45,269 nucleotides of DNA, from NCBI RefSeq assembly GCF_031157315.1, contig NZ_JAVIFU010000055.1, positions 1 to 45,269 on the forward strand, given 5' to 3'. This document shows, in pieces, positions 25,754 through 32,732 of this stretch. The position numbers and the translations under genes are program-made. The stretch is from Paenibacillus sp. LHD-38. Lineage in GTDB: Bacteria; Bacillota; Bacilli; Paenibacillales; Paenibacillaceae. The notes beneath the pieces are model-generated. The model had not been told where the DNA came from. It searched no databases and saw only the letters and a list, made by a program, of their open reading frames with translations. Each line of letters starts with the position of its first letter. The stretch's first letter is position 1.

Positions 25754-26536
25754 ATGGCTGAAGCAAACGGCAACAAGGGGCAGCGGCGCCGTGAGGCCGT
25801 TCTGCAGCTGCTAAAACAGCAAGGAAGAGTTACGATACCGGAAATGGTTGAACGCTTTGGCTGTTCGGAAGCGACGGCTCGCCGGGATTTGGAGCAGATG
25901 GAAGCCGAATATCCCGTGATCCGCACCATTGGCGGGGCGATGTACGATGGCATGAATTCGGTAAGGGATATGCCGTTTGCGGAGAAGGAAGGCCTTTCGA
26001 TTCTGGAGAAGGAGCACATAGCCGAGCTTGCTGCCTCTTTAATCATGGAAGGCGACGTGATTGGTTTGTCGGGAGGCACAACCAATTTTCTTATTGCGAA
26101 GACCTTAAAGTCCCGGAAGGGAATTACGGTCGTAACGAATGCCGTTAACATCGCCATGGAGCTTGCAGGCAGCGATATTCAAGTTGTCGTAACCGGCGGC
26201 ATCATGCGACACAACAGCTTCGAGCTGTGCGGTCCGCTCGGGGAGGGCATGGTAGCCCATCTGCATATCGGAAAAATGTTTATTGGCGTCGACGGTATTT
26301 CTGCTGCTGGCGGTATTACGACTTATTCAGAGCAAGAAGCGCAAATTGCCAAAGCACTTATTAAACGTTCGCAAGCGGCCTACGCCGTGTTCGACCATAC
26401 CAAAACAGATCGTACCTCGTTATTCTCTATCGCTGCTCTGGCGGAACTGCGCGGTGTTATTACAGATCTCCCGCTCACAGAGGAGCTGGCGGAAGTGATG
26501 AAGCAGCAAGGTATTTCTGTACATGTAACGGGTTAA
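25754..26536 (+). CDS. DeoR-family sugar-phosphate-responsive repressor
   Basis: A 260-residue regulator. The N-terminal winged HTH (about residues 10-62) has GRVTIPEMVERFGCSEATAR followed by RDLEQME and then IRTIGGAMYDG. The C-terminal DeoR sensor domain (about 80-250) has the sugar-phosphate isomerase-like fold, with IGLSGGTTNFLIAKTL and MFIGVDGISAAGG. It starts 2 bp after the kinase stop and is followed by a strong terminator (26550-26589), so it most likely autoregulates the kinase operon. The nearby nagBA operon, with a 42-bp palindrome at its promoter, is a second possible target by inference. Confidence 0.9.
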   Translation: MAEANGNKGQRRREAVLQLLKQQGRVTIPEMVERFGCSEATARRDLEQMEAEYPVIRTIGGAMYDGMNSVRDMPFAEKEGLSILEKEHIAELAASLIMEGDVIGLSGGTTNFLIAKTLKSRKGITVVTNAVNIAMELAGSDIQVVVTGGIMRHNSFELCGPLGEGMVAHLHIGKMFIGVDGISAAGGITTYSEQEAQIAKALIKRSQAAYAVFDHTKTDRTSLFSIAALAELRGVITDLPLTEELAEVMKQQGISVHVTG

Positions 26537-26549
26537 CCACTTGTTTGGG

Positions 26550-26589
26550 AAGACGTCAAATCCTGATGACTGGATTTGACGTCTTTTTT
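26550..26589 (+). terminator. Terminator of the kinase-regulator operon
   Basis: A perfect stem AAGACGTCAAATCC / GGATTTGACGTCTT (26550-26563, 26572-26585) is followed by a T-run. Confidence 0.95.
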
Positions 26590-26673
26590 CTGTACCGCTA
26601 AAGTCAAAGCATGAGCGGTTTTGTGAATATTTCATGTGTTGAAGCGGATGCTATCGCTGCCCATGCGGGACGA

Positions 26674-27011
26674 CTAAATCTTGTTCAGCGTTCCGACGAC
26701 CTTATTCGTATCACCGTTCACATAGATGGTAAGTTTTGGATCAAAGGTCACTTTGTACAAATGTTCAATTTTACTTTTTGGTTCCCCGCCCTTAGGAATA
26801 GAGAATTGATTTATCATATCATCAAAATTGATCTTTTCTACTTCTGCTTTTGCCAATCCGCGAGAGTTAACCTTCTTTCATCCGAGGAAAGACTGTTCCA
26901 AGCCGCTTCACGGACAGCGTTTAAAGGTTGATGCTCGGCTTGCGTGTTTGAGCAGCCTGTAAGAAGCAGCATGCCTAACAGCAAGAGGGTAAAAGAAGAT
27001 CCTATTCTCAC
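26674..27011 (-). pseudogene. Frameshifted small lipoprotein
   Basis: On the minus strand a GTG at 27011 opens a lipoprotein signal (hydrophobic LLLLGMLLLTGC, with C at residue 20, then SNTQAEH). That frame stops at a TAG soon after QKQK. In the next frame, from about 26880 to 26674, it continues with KKVNSRGLAKAEVEKINFDD and ends in TLNKI. Joining them gives about 112 residues. Restoring one A in the run within GATGAAAGAAGG (26871-26882) mends the frame exactly as SSDEKKVNSRG. It is either a real one-base deletion or a sequencing error. The family is unknown; the intact form would be a small surface-anchored lipoprotein. The 26590-26673 stretch holds only a weak ACCGCT/AGCGGT dyad. Confidence 0.75.
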
Positions 27012-27122
27012 ATCAAATCCCGCCTAAATAATGAATCTATATCTTTAAGACGTTAGGTTGGAATTTTTTGTTTCATCGGTATGCTAAGACAACAATGTAT
27101 TTCTATTTACATAGCCGTTCAT

Positions 27123-27171
27123 AAAAAGAAAGCACTGGAGGCATGATTAGCGTCCGTGCTTTCTTTTTTTT
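27123..27171 (-). terminator. Terminator after nagA
   Basis: AAAGAAAGCAC and GTGCTTTCTTT pair around a 20-base loop. The element has T-runs on both strands and may work in both directions. Confidence 0.75.
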
Positions 27172-27187
27172 CGATCTTATATTATCC

Positions 27188-28378
27188 TTAGCGAGCTTCA
27201 AAAACGGAACGCCCTTGGACCCAAGTTTGCTTGATCCGGAGCTGTGCATCGGTCCAAACCAGATCGGCTTGCTTGCCGCTTGCAATGGACCCTGTACGGT
27301 CGCTAATGCCGAGCTGTTTCGCTGCATTGCCGCTTGCTAATCGGCTAAGCTGCTCCAGGGGCAGGTTGGTGTGCTCAAGCATGAATCGAATCGCGTTGAT
27401 CATCGTTAAGCAGCTGCCTGCCAAGGCATTTCCCTCGCGCAGACGAGCTTCACCTTCTTTAACGATAACGGCTAAGCCGCCCAGGCTGTATTCACCATCA
27501 GGCATGCCGGCAGCCGCCATCGCATCTGTAATCAGAATGACTTTGTCCGATGGCTTCGCGGCAAGCACCAGCCGGATCGCGGCAGGATGAACATGGATGC
27601 CGTCCGCAATAAGCTCTGCGGCAATACGGTCATCAGTCAGCACTGCGCCGAGCGTTCCCGGCTCGCGGTGATGGAGTCCCCGCATCGCGTTATACGTATG
27701 AACCGCTTGCGACAAACCTGCATCAGCGGCGGCGATGACTTCATTATAAACGGCATCCGTATGCCCACAAGCCGTGTTGATGCCTTGCTCAGCCAGCCAA
27801 GAAATGGTTTCGATAGAGCCCTTTTTCTCGGGTGCTAGCGTAAGCTGCCGAATGAGATCAGGCCATTTCGAATGCCAAAGCTGCATCCATTCCAGCTGCG
27901 GTGTTTGGATATGAGCGGGATTTTGAGCGCCGGGCCATTTCTCGCTTATGAAAGGACCTTCCAAATGTACGCCGTACAAAGCTGCAAAAGGCATCTCGCT
28001 GCTGCGGTACTCGGAAACGGCCTGCAGTACAGCTTCGATAGCTTCCTTAGAGGCGGTCATCGTTGTAGCCAGCATTCCTGTCGTGCCTTGCGAAGCATGA
28101 AATTTAGTAATGGTATTAAAGCTTTCTCTGCTGGCATCCATAAAATCAGCACCGAAGCCGCCGTGCACATGCACATCAATAAAGCCGGGAAGCAGGTAGC
28201 CACCTTGACCGTCAATGAGAGGAAGATCCTCTGCTGCTGAAGCAGCTGATTCAGCAGCATCTCCAGTAATAATTTGCGATATTTTACCGTTTTGAACGAT
28301 GACACTGCCGGTTTCGACCCGGTCTTCAAGGACAATATTGACGTTATGAATGATCCAATTAGCATAGCTTAAAGTCAT
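27188..28378 (-). CDS. nagA: N-acetylglucosamine-6-phosphate deacetylase
   Basis: A 396-residue amidohydrolase that removes acetate from GlcNAc-6-phosphate. The metal site is visible as PGFIDVHVHGGFGADFMDA; the HLEGPFISEKWPGAQNP segment and the CGHTDA and HTYNAMRGLHHREPG regions are also typical, as is the catalytic-Asp region ILITDAMAAAG. Its ATG (28378) immediately abuts the nagB stop (28379), so nagB-nagA form a tightly coupled operon. Together they convert GlcNAc-6-P to fructose-6-P and ammonia. A terminator follows at 27123-27171. Confidence 0.96.
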   Translation of the reverse strand: MTLSYANWIIHNVNIVLEDRVETGSVIVQNGKISQIITGDAAESAASAAEDLPLIDGQGGYLLPGFIDVHVHGGFGADFMDASRESFNTITKFHASQGTTGMLATTMTASKEAIEAVLQAVSEYRSSEMPFAALYGVHLEGPFISEKWPGAQNPAHIQTPQLEWMQLWHSKWPDLIRQLTLAPEKKGSIETISWLAEQGINTACGHTDAVYNEVIAAADAGLSQAVHTYNAMRGLHHREPGTLGAVLTDDRIAAELIADGIHVHPAAIRLVLAAKPSDKVILITDAMAAAGMPDGEYSLGGLAVIVKEGEARLREGNALAGSCLTMINAIRFMLEHTNLPLEQLSRLASGNAAKQLGISDRTGSIASGKQADLVWTDAQLRIKQTWVQGRSVFEAR

Positions 28379-29104
28379 TTAAACTAACATCCTTCCAGCC
28401 TCGCGATCAAGGAGAACGATAACGCGGGCATGTGTTTGAAGCAATGAAGCAGGCACGCTTGTCGTGATCGGACCCGTCAATGCTTCCTTTACAATCTCCG
28501 CTTTGTCTGAACCGCGGACGACTAATAAGATTGTGTTTGCTTTCAAAATCGACCCGACGCCCATTGTAATCGCATATTCAGGAACCTCGTCCATAGAAGC
28601 GAAGAATCGTGCATTAGCTTCGCGCGTTTCCTCTTTTAGCTTAACGGCATGAGTACCGCCGGATAGGTTGACATCCGGTTCATTAAAGCCGATATGGCCG
28701 TTGTGGCCTAGACCAAGCAGTTGGATATCGACAGGTTGAGCCTCAAGCATGGCATCATAGCGGGCGGACTCCTCTTCCATGTCGGGAGCCATTCCGTTAG
28801 GCAGATGCGTTTGCTTTGCCGTGATATCAATATGTGAAAACAAATGCTTGTTCATATAATAAGCGTAGCTTTGGTCATTTTCAGGCGTGATGCCGACATA
28901 CTCATCCAGATTAAACGTCGTAACCTCTTTGAAGTTAACCTTTTTTTCCTTGTACGACTCTACTATTTTGTCATAAATCCCAATAGGTGTCGATCCTGTT
29001 GCAAGACCAAGCACGGCGTTTGGTTTTTCATTTACGATATTTATAAAAAGTTGTGCTGCATATGTGTCCAATTCCTGCTGCGTATCAAACATGATCATTT
29101 CCAT
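28379..29104 (-). CDS. nagB: Glucosamine-6-phosphate deaminase
   Basis: A 241-residue enzyme turning glucosamine-6-phosphate into fructose-6-phosphate and ammonia. Typical segments are LGLATGSTPIGIYDK (phosphate loop), FNLDEYVGITPENDQSY (catalytic Asp) and LGLGHNGHIGFNEPD (catalytic His). ATG 29104 follows an AAGGGGG site on the minus strand; a second in-frame ATG (29098) is possible. The length matches the short monomeric type of bacilli. It leads the nagB-nagA operon, with a promoter at 29137-29165 and a large palindromic operator just upstream of its -35 box. Confidence 0.96.
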   Translation of the reverse strand: MEMIMFDTQQELDTYAAQLFINIVNEKPNAVLGLATGSTPIGIYDKIVESYKEKKVNFKEVTTFNLDEYVGITPENDQSYAYYMNKHLFSHIDITAKQTHLPNGMAPDMEEESARYDAMLEAQPVDIQLLGLGHNGHIGFNEPDVNLSGGTHAVKLKEETREANARFFASMDEVPEYAITMGVGSILKANTILLVVRGSDKAEIVKEALTGPITTSVPASLLQTHARVIVLLDREAGRMLV

Positions 29105-29136
29105 GCGTATGCCCCCTTGATGAATTTGTTAGCTTT

Positions 29137-29165
29137 ATTTTATATGAGTTTCGACAGATTATCAA
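29137..29165 (-). promoter_or_regulatory. Promoter of nagB-nagA
   Basis: On the minus strand TTGATA (29160-29165), 17 bp, TAAAAT (29137-29142). It lies immediately beside the 42-bp palindrome at 29170-29211. Confidence 0.7.
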
Positions 29166-29169
29166 TATA

Positions 29170-29211
29170 AAATGATTGTAAAAATCATATATATGATTTT
29201 TACAATCATTT
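29170..29211. promoter_or_regulatory. Perfect 42-bp palindrome upstream of nagB
   Basis: Positions 29170-29190 are the exact reverse complement of 29191-29211. Each half contains an imperfect dyad TGATTGTAAAAATCA (TGATT-N5-AATCA), so it reads as two abutting operators. It starts 5 bp upstream of the -35 box of nagB and lies between it and a plus-strand promoter, which suits a shared operator. Without G/C-rich arms or a T-run it is not a terminator. Confidence 0.85.
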
Positions 29212-29288
29212 ATTCGATCAACAACTTCCTGCCATATCGTTAATAGGATAAAAGATTAGAACATTTAATGAATAGGCTTGTCTTTTTA

Positions 29289-29317
29289 TTTACAGTTTTT
29301 ATTTGTGTATGTATAAC
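29289..29317 (+). promoter_or_regulatory. Orphan promoter in front of a decayed gene
   Basis: TTTACA (29289-29294), 17 bp, TATAAC (29312-29317), reading into the phytoene-desaturase-like fragment at 29369. Confidence 0.4.
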
Positions 29318-29368
29318 ATTTGTATATTATGAGATGAAGCTTTGGACAGGAGAAAAAGAAGCAGTCTT

Positions 29369-29504
29369 ATGTCCGGCGGAAGATCTTATGCTTTGAAACT
29401 GGGTTATTATACATTTGATCGAGGATCGACCTTCCTTATGATGCCTCATTTACTGGAGGAACTATTCCATGCGGCAGGACGCTCGCTTCATGACTTTGTA
29501 AGCA
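29369..29504 (+). pseudogene. N-terminal fragment of a phytoene-desaturase-like oxidoreductase
   Basis: Translation from 29369 gives SGGRSYALKLGYYTFDRG and FLMMPHLLEELFHAAGRSL, ending at HDFV. This is the segment just after the FAD-binding Rossmann motif in CrtI/CrtN-type desaturases (GGR, FDRG, MPH, AGR in order). The Rossmann start (GxGxxG) is missing upstream and similarity stops at about 29504; the frame then runs on as unrelated sequence. Only about 45 of the roughly 500 residues remain. An orphan promoter (29289-29317) still faces it. A C-terminal piece of the same family lies at 31213-31529. The assignment is by motif recognition. Confidence 0.6.
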
Positions 29505-29577
29505 CATCAGGTAGTGGTGTTGAAATTATTTCATTTGGCGTAATATTTCAAAAAGTTGTCCTTCCCTTACAAATACG

Positions 29578-30168
29578 GTACGTCTCCATGCTCACTTTAA
29601 GCCGCTGTTTGTCGTCTCGCAAAGCGCAAGGGACAGCATGACGGAAACAGAGCAAGACCGATTCTATGAGAAAGCTCTTGTCATTGAACGGCTGTCTGGC
29701 CTCGCAGTGGGCCATGAAACGCATCGAAGCCGTGCGATGTTTACGCCATGGACAACGGCTAGGCTGCTTAAGAAATTTCCGGTTTTGCGTATCACTGCGG
29801 ACTTCAGTCATTGGGTCAACGTGTGCGAATCGCATTTGGAAAATCACGAAGCTGAGTTAGCTATTGCAATCGAGCGGACGATCCATATCCATGGTCGTGT
29901 TGGTTTCCCAGAAGGGCCTCAGGTGCCACATCCGGCTGCTCCGGAATATGGGACCGAGCTGGCGTTGTTCATGAACTGGTGGAAGCGGATATTTACCAAG
30001 CAAGCGGATACAGGGAAAGAATGGGCGACCTTTACCGCTGAGTTCGGACCCCCGTCCTATATGCCTACCGAACCATTCACCAAGAAGCCGGTTGCAGATC
30101 TATGGGAAGTGAACCATTGGATGACAGAATATATGGAAGCTCAATTTAAGGAGCTTGCTAAAGGCTAG
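29578..30168 (+). pseudogene. C-terminal fragment of a sugar phosphate isomerase/epimerase family protein
   Basis: From about 29578 the frame gives HAHFKPLFVVSQSARDSMTE, then VGHETHRSRAMFTPWTTARL, TADFSHWVNVCESHLE, HIHGRVGFPEGPQVPHP, FTAEFGPPSYMPTEPFT and VADLWEVNHWM. These are the later beta strands and metal/substrate residues of a xylose-isomerase-like TIM barrel. The first third or so of the barrel is absent, and no ribosome site precedes the ATG at 29638 (from which 176 residues are open). The frame from 29638 to the TAG at 30168 is intact, so the loss may be recent. It is most likely non-functional, though a short product cannot be excluded. Confidence 0.65.
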
Positions 30169-30218
30169 CCCATTTGAGGGTAGCGGGAATTGAGCTGCTG
30201 ATTTCTTGCCTAAAAGGA

Positions 30219-30271
30219 GCATACGCATGACTAAGAGGGGGTCTTCGGCCCCCTCTTAGTCATGCGTATGC
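30219..30271. repeat. Perfect 23-bp inverted repeat between convergent genes
   Basis: 30219-30241 and 30249-30271 are exact reverse complements around a 7-base loop that can form a C(UUCG)G cap. It lies between the isomerase fragment (+) and the azoreductase gene (-) and could stop transcription from both sides, although no long T-run follows. Confidence 0.85.
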
Positions 30272-30286
30272 GTTATTCAGAATGCT

Positions 30287-30952
30287 TTACGCTCTGCTTG
30301 CACCAGCTATTTCATTGCCTTTTGCAAAATGAGCAGCGGCTTTTTCCGCTTGTTTGTAGGCATCGCTCAGCACGTCATCCCGATTTAAGAAAGCAGTCCC
30401 TTGGGCTCTTATAATCTGGTAGTCTTCGATGCCGATAAAATGAAATATGGATTTCAAGTACTTATGAGAATATTCGACCTCCGTATACCAATCGTTATTG
30501 GTATATACGCTGCCGCTTCCTTGTATGACTAGCAAGCTTCGCCCATCTTTTAATAATCCGACTGAGCCGTTCTCCGTATATTTAAAAGTTTCCTTGGCGA
30601 TTAACACATTATCTACGTAATCCTTCAGCTTTGACGGTACGTTGAAGTTATGCATGGGCAGAGCGATGACATATTTGGTCGCTTTTTTGAATTGCTGGAG
30701 GATCTCAGACATGCGATTTGTAACCTTATTCTCCTCCTCGGTTAGTTCTTTTTCTTTAGCCAGCTTCTCCCAGGCAGTTAGGACAGTTTGATCAATTGCC
30801 GGAACATGGTCTTCATAAAGATTGATTTGTTCGATGGCAGCTGACGGGTTTTGCTCCTTATTTGCCTCCAAAAAATGTTTTAAAACTTGCAGGCTATATG
30901 AGGTGGGCGAATCAACTTTTGGATGAGCGTTAATGATAAGAATACGTTCCAT
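30287..30952 (-). CDS. FMN-dependent NADH-azoreductase / quinone reductase
   Basis: A 221-residue flavodoxin-fold enzyme of the AzoR/Flavodoxin_2 family, reducing quinones or azo compounds with NADH. It opens RILIINAHPKVDSPTSYSLQ (FMN phosphate loop), then has ALPMHNFNVPSKLKDYVD (flavin-contact loop) and LLVIQGSGSVYTNND. I chose ATG 30952, preceded by GAAGGAGA on the minus strand, over an upstream start at 30970. Its promoter region carries an inverted repeat GTCGAT-N7-ATCGAC (30992-31010) over the -10 box, typical of stress-inducible control by a small repressor. It is an intact gene lying between pieces of dead genes. Confidence 0.9.
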   Translation of the reverse strand: MERILIINAHPKVDSPTSYSLQVLKHFLEANKEQNPSAAIEQINLYEDHVPAIDQTVLTAWEKLAKEKELTEEENKVTNRMSEILQQFKKATKYVIALPMHNFNVPSKLKDYVDNVLIAKETFKYTENGSVGLLKDGRSLLVIQGSGSVYTNNDWYTEVEYSHKYLKSIFHFIGIEDYQIIRAQGTAFLNRDDVLSDAYKQAEKAAAHFAKGNEIAGASRA

Positions 30953-30991
30953 GTTTTTTATCTCCTTCAAGTGTATGGTTATGATTATAAT

Positions 30992-31025
30992 GTCGATAAT
31001 ATGAATCGACGATATAACATATCAA
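30992..31025 (-). promoter_or_regulatory. Azoreductase promoter with operator
   Basis: On the minus strand TTGATA (31020-31025), 18 bp, TATTAT (30996-31001). The dyad GTCGAT-N7-ATCGAC (30992-31010) overlaps the -10 box, a repressor-type position. No cognate regulator gene is adjacent. Confidence 0.6.
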
Positions 31026-31104
31026 GAATATACGTTTTATCTTATCGCTTGTCAAATGAATATTTTCCTATTTTAATTCTAATAAAACCAGTGGATTGAG
31101 GGGT

Positions 31105-31148
31105 TTGACAAAGAATTTAATTACACTATTATAAATGATTGATCATTT
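31105..31148 (+). promoter_or_regulatory. Promoter with downstream dyad before the decayed desaturase and fni
   Basis: TTGACA (31105-31110), 16 bp, TATTAT (31127-31132), then the dyad AAATGAT-TG-ATCATTT (31133-31148) directly at the predicted start site. Its first nine bases, AAATGATTG, are the same as the ends of the 42-bp palindrome at 29170. Confidence 0.6.
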
Positions 31149-31212
31149 CTTTATTCGTAAGGAAGCTGTTGTTTTCACGGCAAAACATTGATTAGGCTCT
31201 ATAAGGAGCTCA

Positions 31213-31529
31213 ATGAAATCATGGAGCTGGGAGCGAGAAACAGAAAATTATGCTATGCTAGTACGTAGTCGTCTTGCCGGATTTGGTATAGATTACTTGG
31301 AACAAGCAGACGTAACCATTACATATACGCCGGAGCAGCTGGAGCGGGACATGTCAGCGATCGCGGTTCTATTTACGGCATATCATCAAATGGAGCTAGG
31401 CTAACTTTTTTTCGCCCTGGCAATCGTTCAAACGATATTCAGGGACTGTGGTTTACAGGCGGAACGCCAATCGTTGCGCTTTGTGGTCAGCTTGTAGTTG
31501 AGGAGCTTATCAAACAGTATAAGATATAA
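31213..31529 (+). pseudogene. C-terminal remnant of a phytoene-desaturase-like gene
   Basis: The first frame (ATG 31213, AAGGAG just upstream) gives WERETENYAMLVRSRLAGFG and then TYTPEQLERDMSA. After position about 31358 the sequence continues in another frame with DRGSIYGISSNGARLTFFRP, GNRSNDIQGLWFTGG, TPIVALCGQLVVEELIKQYK and a stop at 31527-31529. The series RDxSA-x-RGSIYG, RPGNRSxDIxGLWFTGG and TPIVALCG is the C-terminal FAD-contact region of CrtI/CrtN-type desaturases. One base is missing near 31358 and the HPGGG loop expected after FTGG is deleted. The gene is therefore dead. It precedes fni by 73 bp. Confidence 0.75.
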
Positions 31530-31602
31530 ATTGATAGAGAAGCGAAACGTGAGCTGCGCCGCCATAGAAGACGCTGCCCGTTTTGGCTTGGGAGGTACGA
31601 GC

Positions 31603-32658
31603 ATGTCAGTAGATCAGCAAGCAGCAACCGCGAAGCGCAAGGGAGAGCATATTCGCATTTGCCTGCAGGAGCAAGTGAACAGCGTGGGCATCGAAACGGG
31701 GCTGGAGAGGTATCGCTTTAAGCATAATGCGCTTCCTGAGCTTTCCTTTAGCGAAGTTAGACTGGATACGGAATGGTTTGGCAAAAATCTTGGCGCTCCG
31801 CTGCTCGTGAGCTCCATGACTGGAGGAACGGATGAAGCGGGCGCTATCAATCGCCGCTTGGCCGTTGTCGCGCAGGAGCGGGGCTGGGCGATTGGGCTCG
31901 GCTCGATGCGGGCCGCAATAGAGAACGAAGACCTGGCCAGCTCTTTCTCCATCCGCAGCGATGCGCCGACAGTTCCTGTCATTGCCAATATCGGTGCGGT
32001 TCAATTTAACTACGGCTTTGGGATAGAATCCTGCCGCAGAGCGGTGGAAATTGCGGAAGCGGATGCGCTCGTCCTGCATTTGAACAGTATGCAGGAGGTA
32101 TTCCAGCCAGAGGGGGACACAGATTTCCGTCACCTGCTTTCCGCGATTGAACAAGTTTGCAAGGCATTAAACGTACCCGTTGGCGTAAAAGAGGTGGGCT
32201 GGGGTATCGATGCGGATACAGCTGCAGCGCTTACCGGTGTTGGCGTGTCCTTTATTGATGCGGCTGGTGCAGGCGGAACCTCTTGGAGCCAAGTAGAGAA
32301 ATTCCGATCCAGCGACGAAATGCGGCGACAGGCTGCTGAATCATTCGCAGATTGGGGAATACCGACTGCAGAGAGCGTAGTGGAGATTCGGGAGCGGCTT
32401 CCGCAAGCGAATATTATTGCGAGCGGAGGCTTGCGTACAGGCGTCGATGCTGCGAAAGCCATTGCGCTCGGCGCGAACTTGGCTGGTTTCGGACGCGTTC
32501 TGCTTCCGCAGGCAGCGAAAGGCAGCAATGTCGCATCGCAAGAGCAATTGCTGCAGCAATTCGAACGGATTGAATTCGAGCTGCGCACAGCGATGTTCGG
32601 AATTGGAGCGGGCTCCGTAAGCGAACTAAGACAAACGAATCGGCTGCTGCTTAAATAA
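31603..32658 (+). CDS. fni: Isopentenyl-diphosphate delta-isomerase, type 2 (FMN-dependent)
   Basis: A 351-residue FMN- and NADPH-dependent enzyme interconverting isopentenyl and dimethylallyl diphosphate. Hallmarks are RKGEHIRICLQE near the start, APLLVSSMTGGTDEA (FMN binding), VPVIANIGAVQFNYG, DALVLHLNSMQE, PVGVKEVGWG and IASGGLRTGVDAAKAIALGA (phosphate-binding loop). I chose ATG 31603 because GGGAGG (31590-31595) lies seven bases before it; the frame is open from 31498 without a site. Directly upstream is the dead desaturase gene, so fni probably belonged to a carotenoid operon and has outlived it. A terminator follows. Confidence 0.94.
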   Translation: MSVDQQAATAKRKGEHIRICLQEQVNSVGIETGLERYRFKHNALPELSFSEVRLDTEWFGKNLGAPLLVSSMTGGTDEAGAINRRLAVVAQERGWAIGLGSMRAAIENEDLASSFSIRSDAPTVPVIANIGAVQFNYGFGIESCRRAVEIAEADALVLHLNSMQEVFQPEGDTDFRHLLSAIEQVCKALNVPVGVKEVGWGIDADTAAALTGVGVSFIDAAGAGGTSWSQVEKFRSSDEMRRQAAESFADWGIPTAESVVEIRERLPQANIIASGGLRTGVDAAKAIALGANLAGFGRVLLPQAAKGSNVASQEQLLQQFERIEFELRTAMFGIGAGSVSELRQTNRLLLK

Positions 32659-32673
32659 GAGCCGGCAAGGCAA

Positions 32674-32722
32674 AAAAAAGAGGTGTATCAGAAGCAATAA
32701 ATCTGCTGCTGCACCTCTTTTT
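32674..32722. terminator. Bidirectional terminator between fni and gerC
   Basis: AAAAAAGAGGTG and CACCTCTTTTT form the outer stem around a loop of about 26 bases. Both strands have a T-run, serving fni (+) and the ger operon (-). Confidence 0.85.
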
Positions 32723-32732
32723 GCTGAGCGGT

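Noticed and set aside
29170..29211. The 42-bp palindrome as a transcription terminator
   Set aside because: It is AT-rich with no G/C stem, lies upstream of a promoter and between divergent units, and fits an operator better.
29342..29641. A new 99-residue protein
   Set aside because: Only about 45 residues in the middle match a known family, and the flanks are out-of-context sequence without a ribosome site; it is a gene fragment.
30232..30264. Ten-codon open frame with a ribosome site inside the 53-bp palindrome
   Set aside because: Start, codons and stop are a by-product of the inverted repeat (CTAAGAGG/CCTCTTAG); no leader-peptide context follows.
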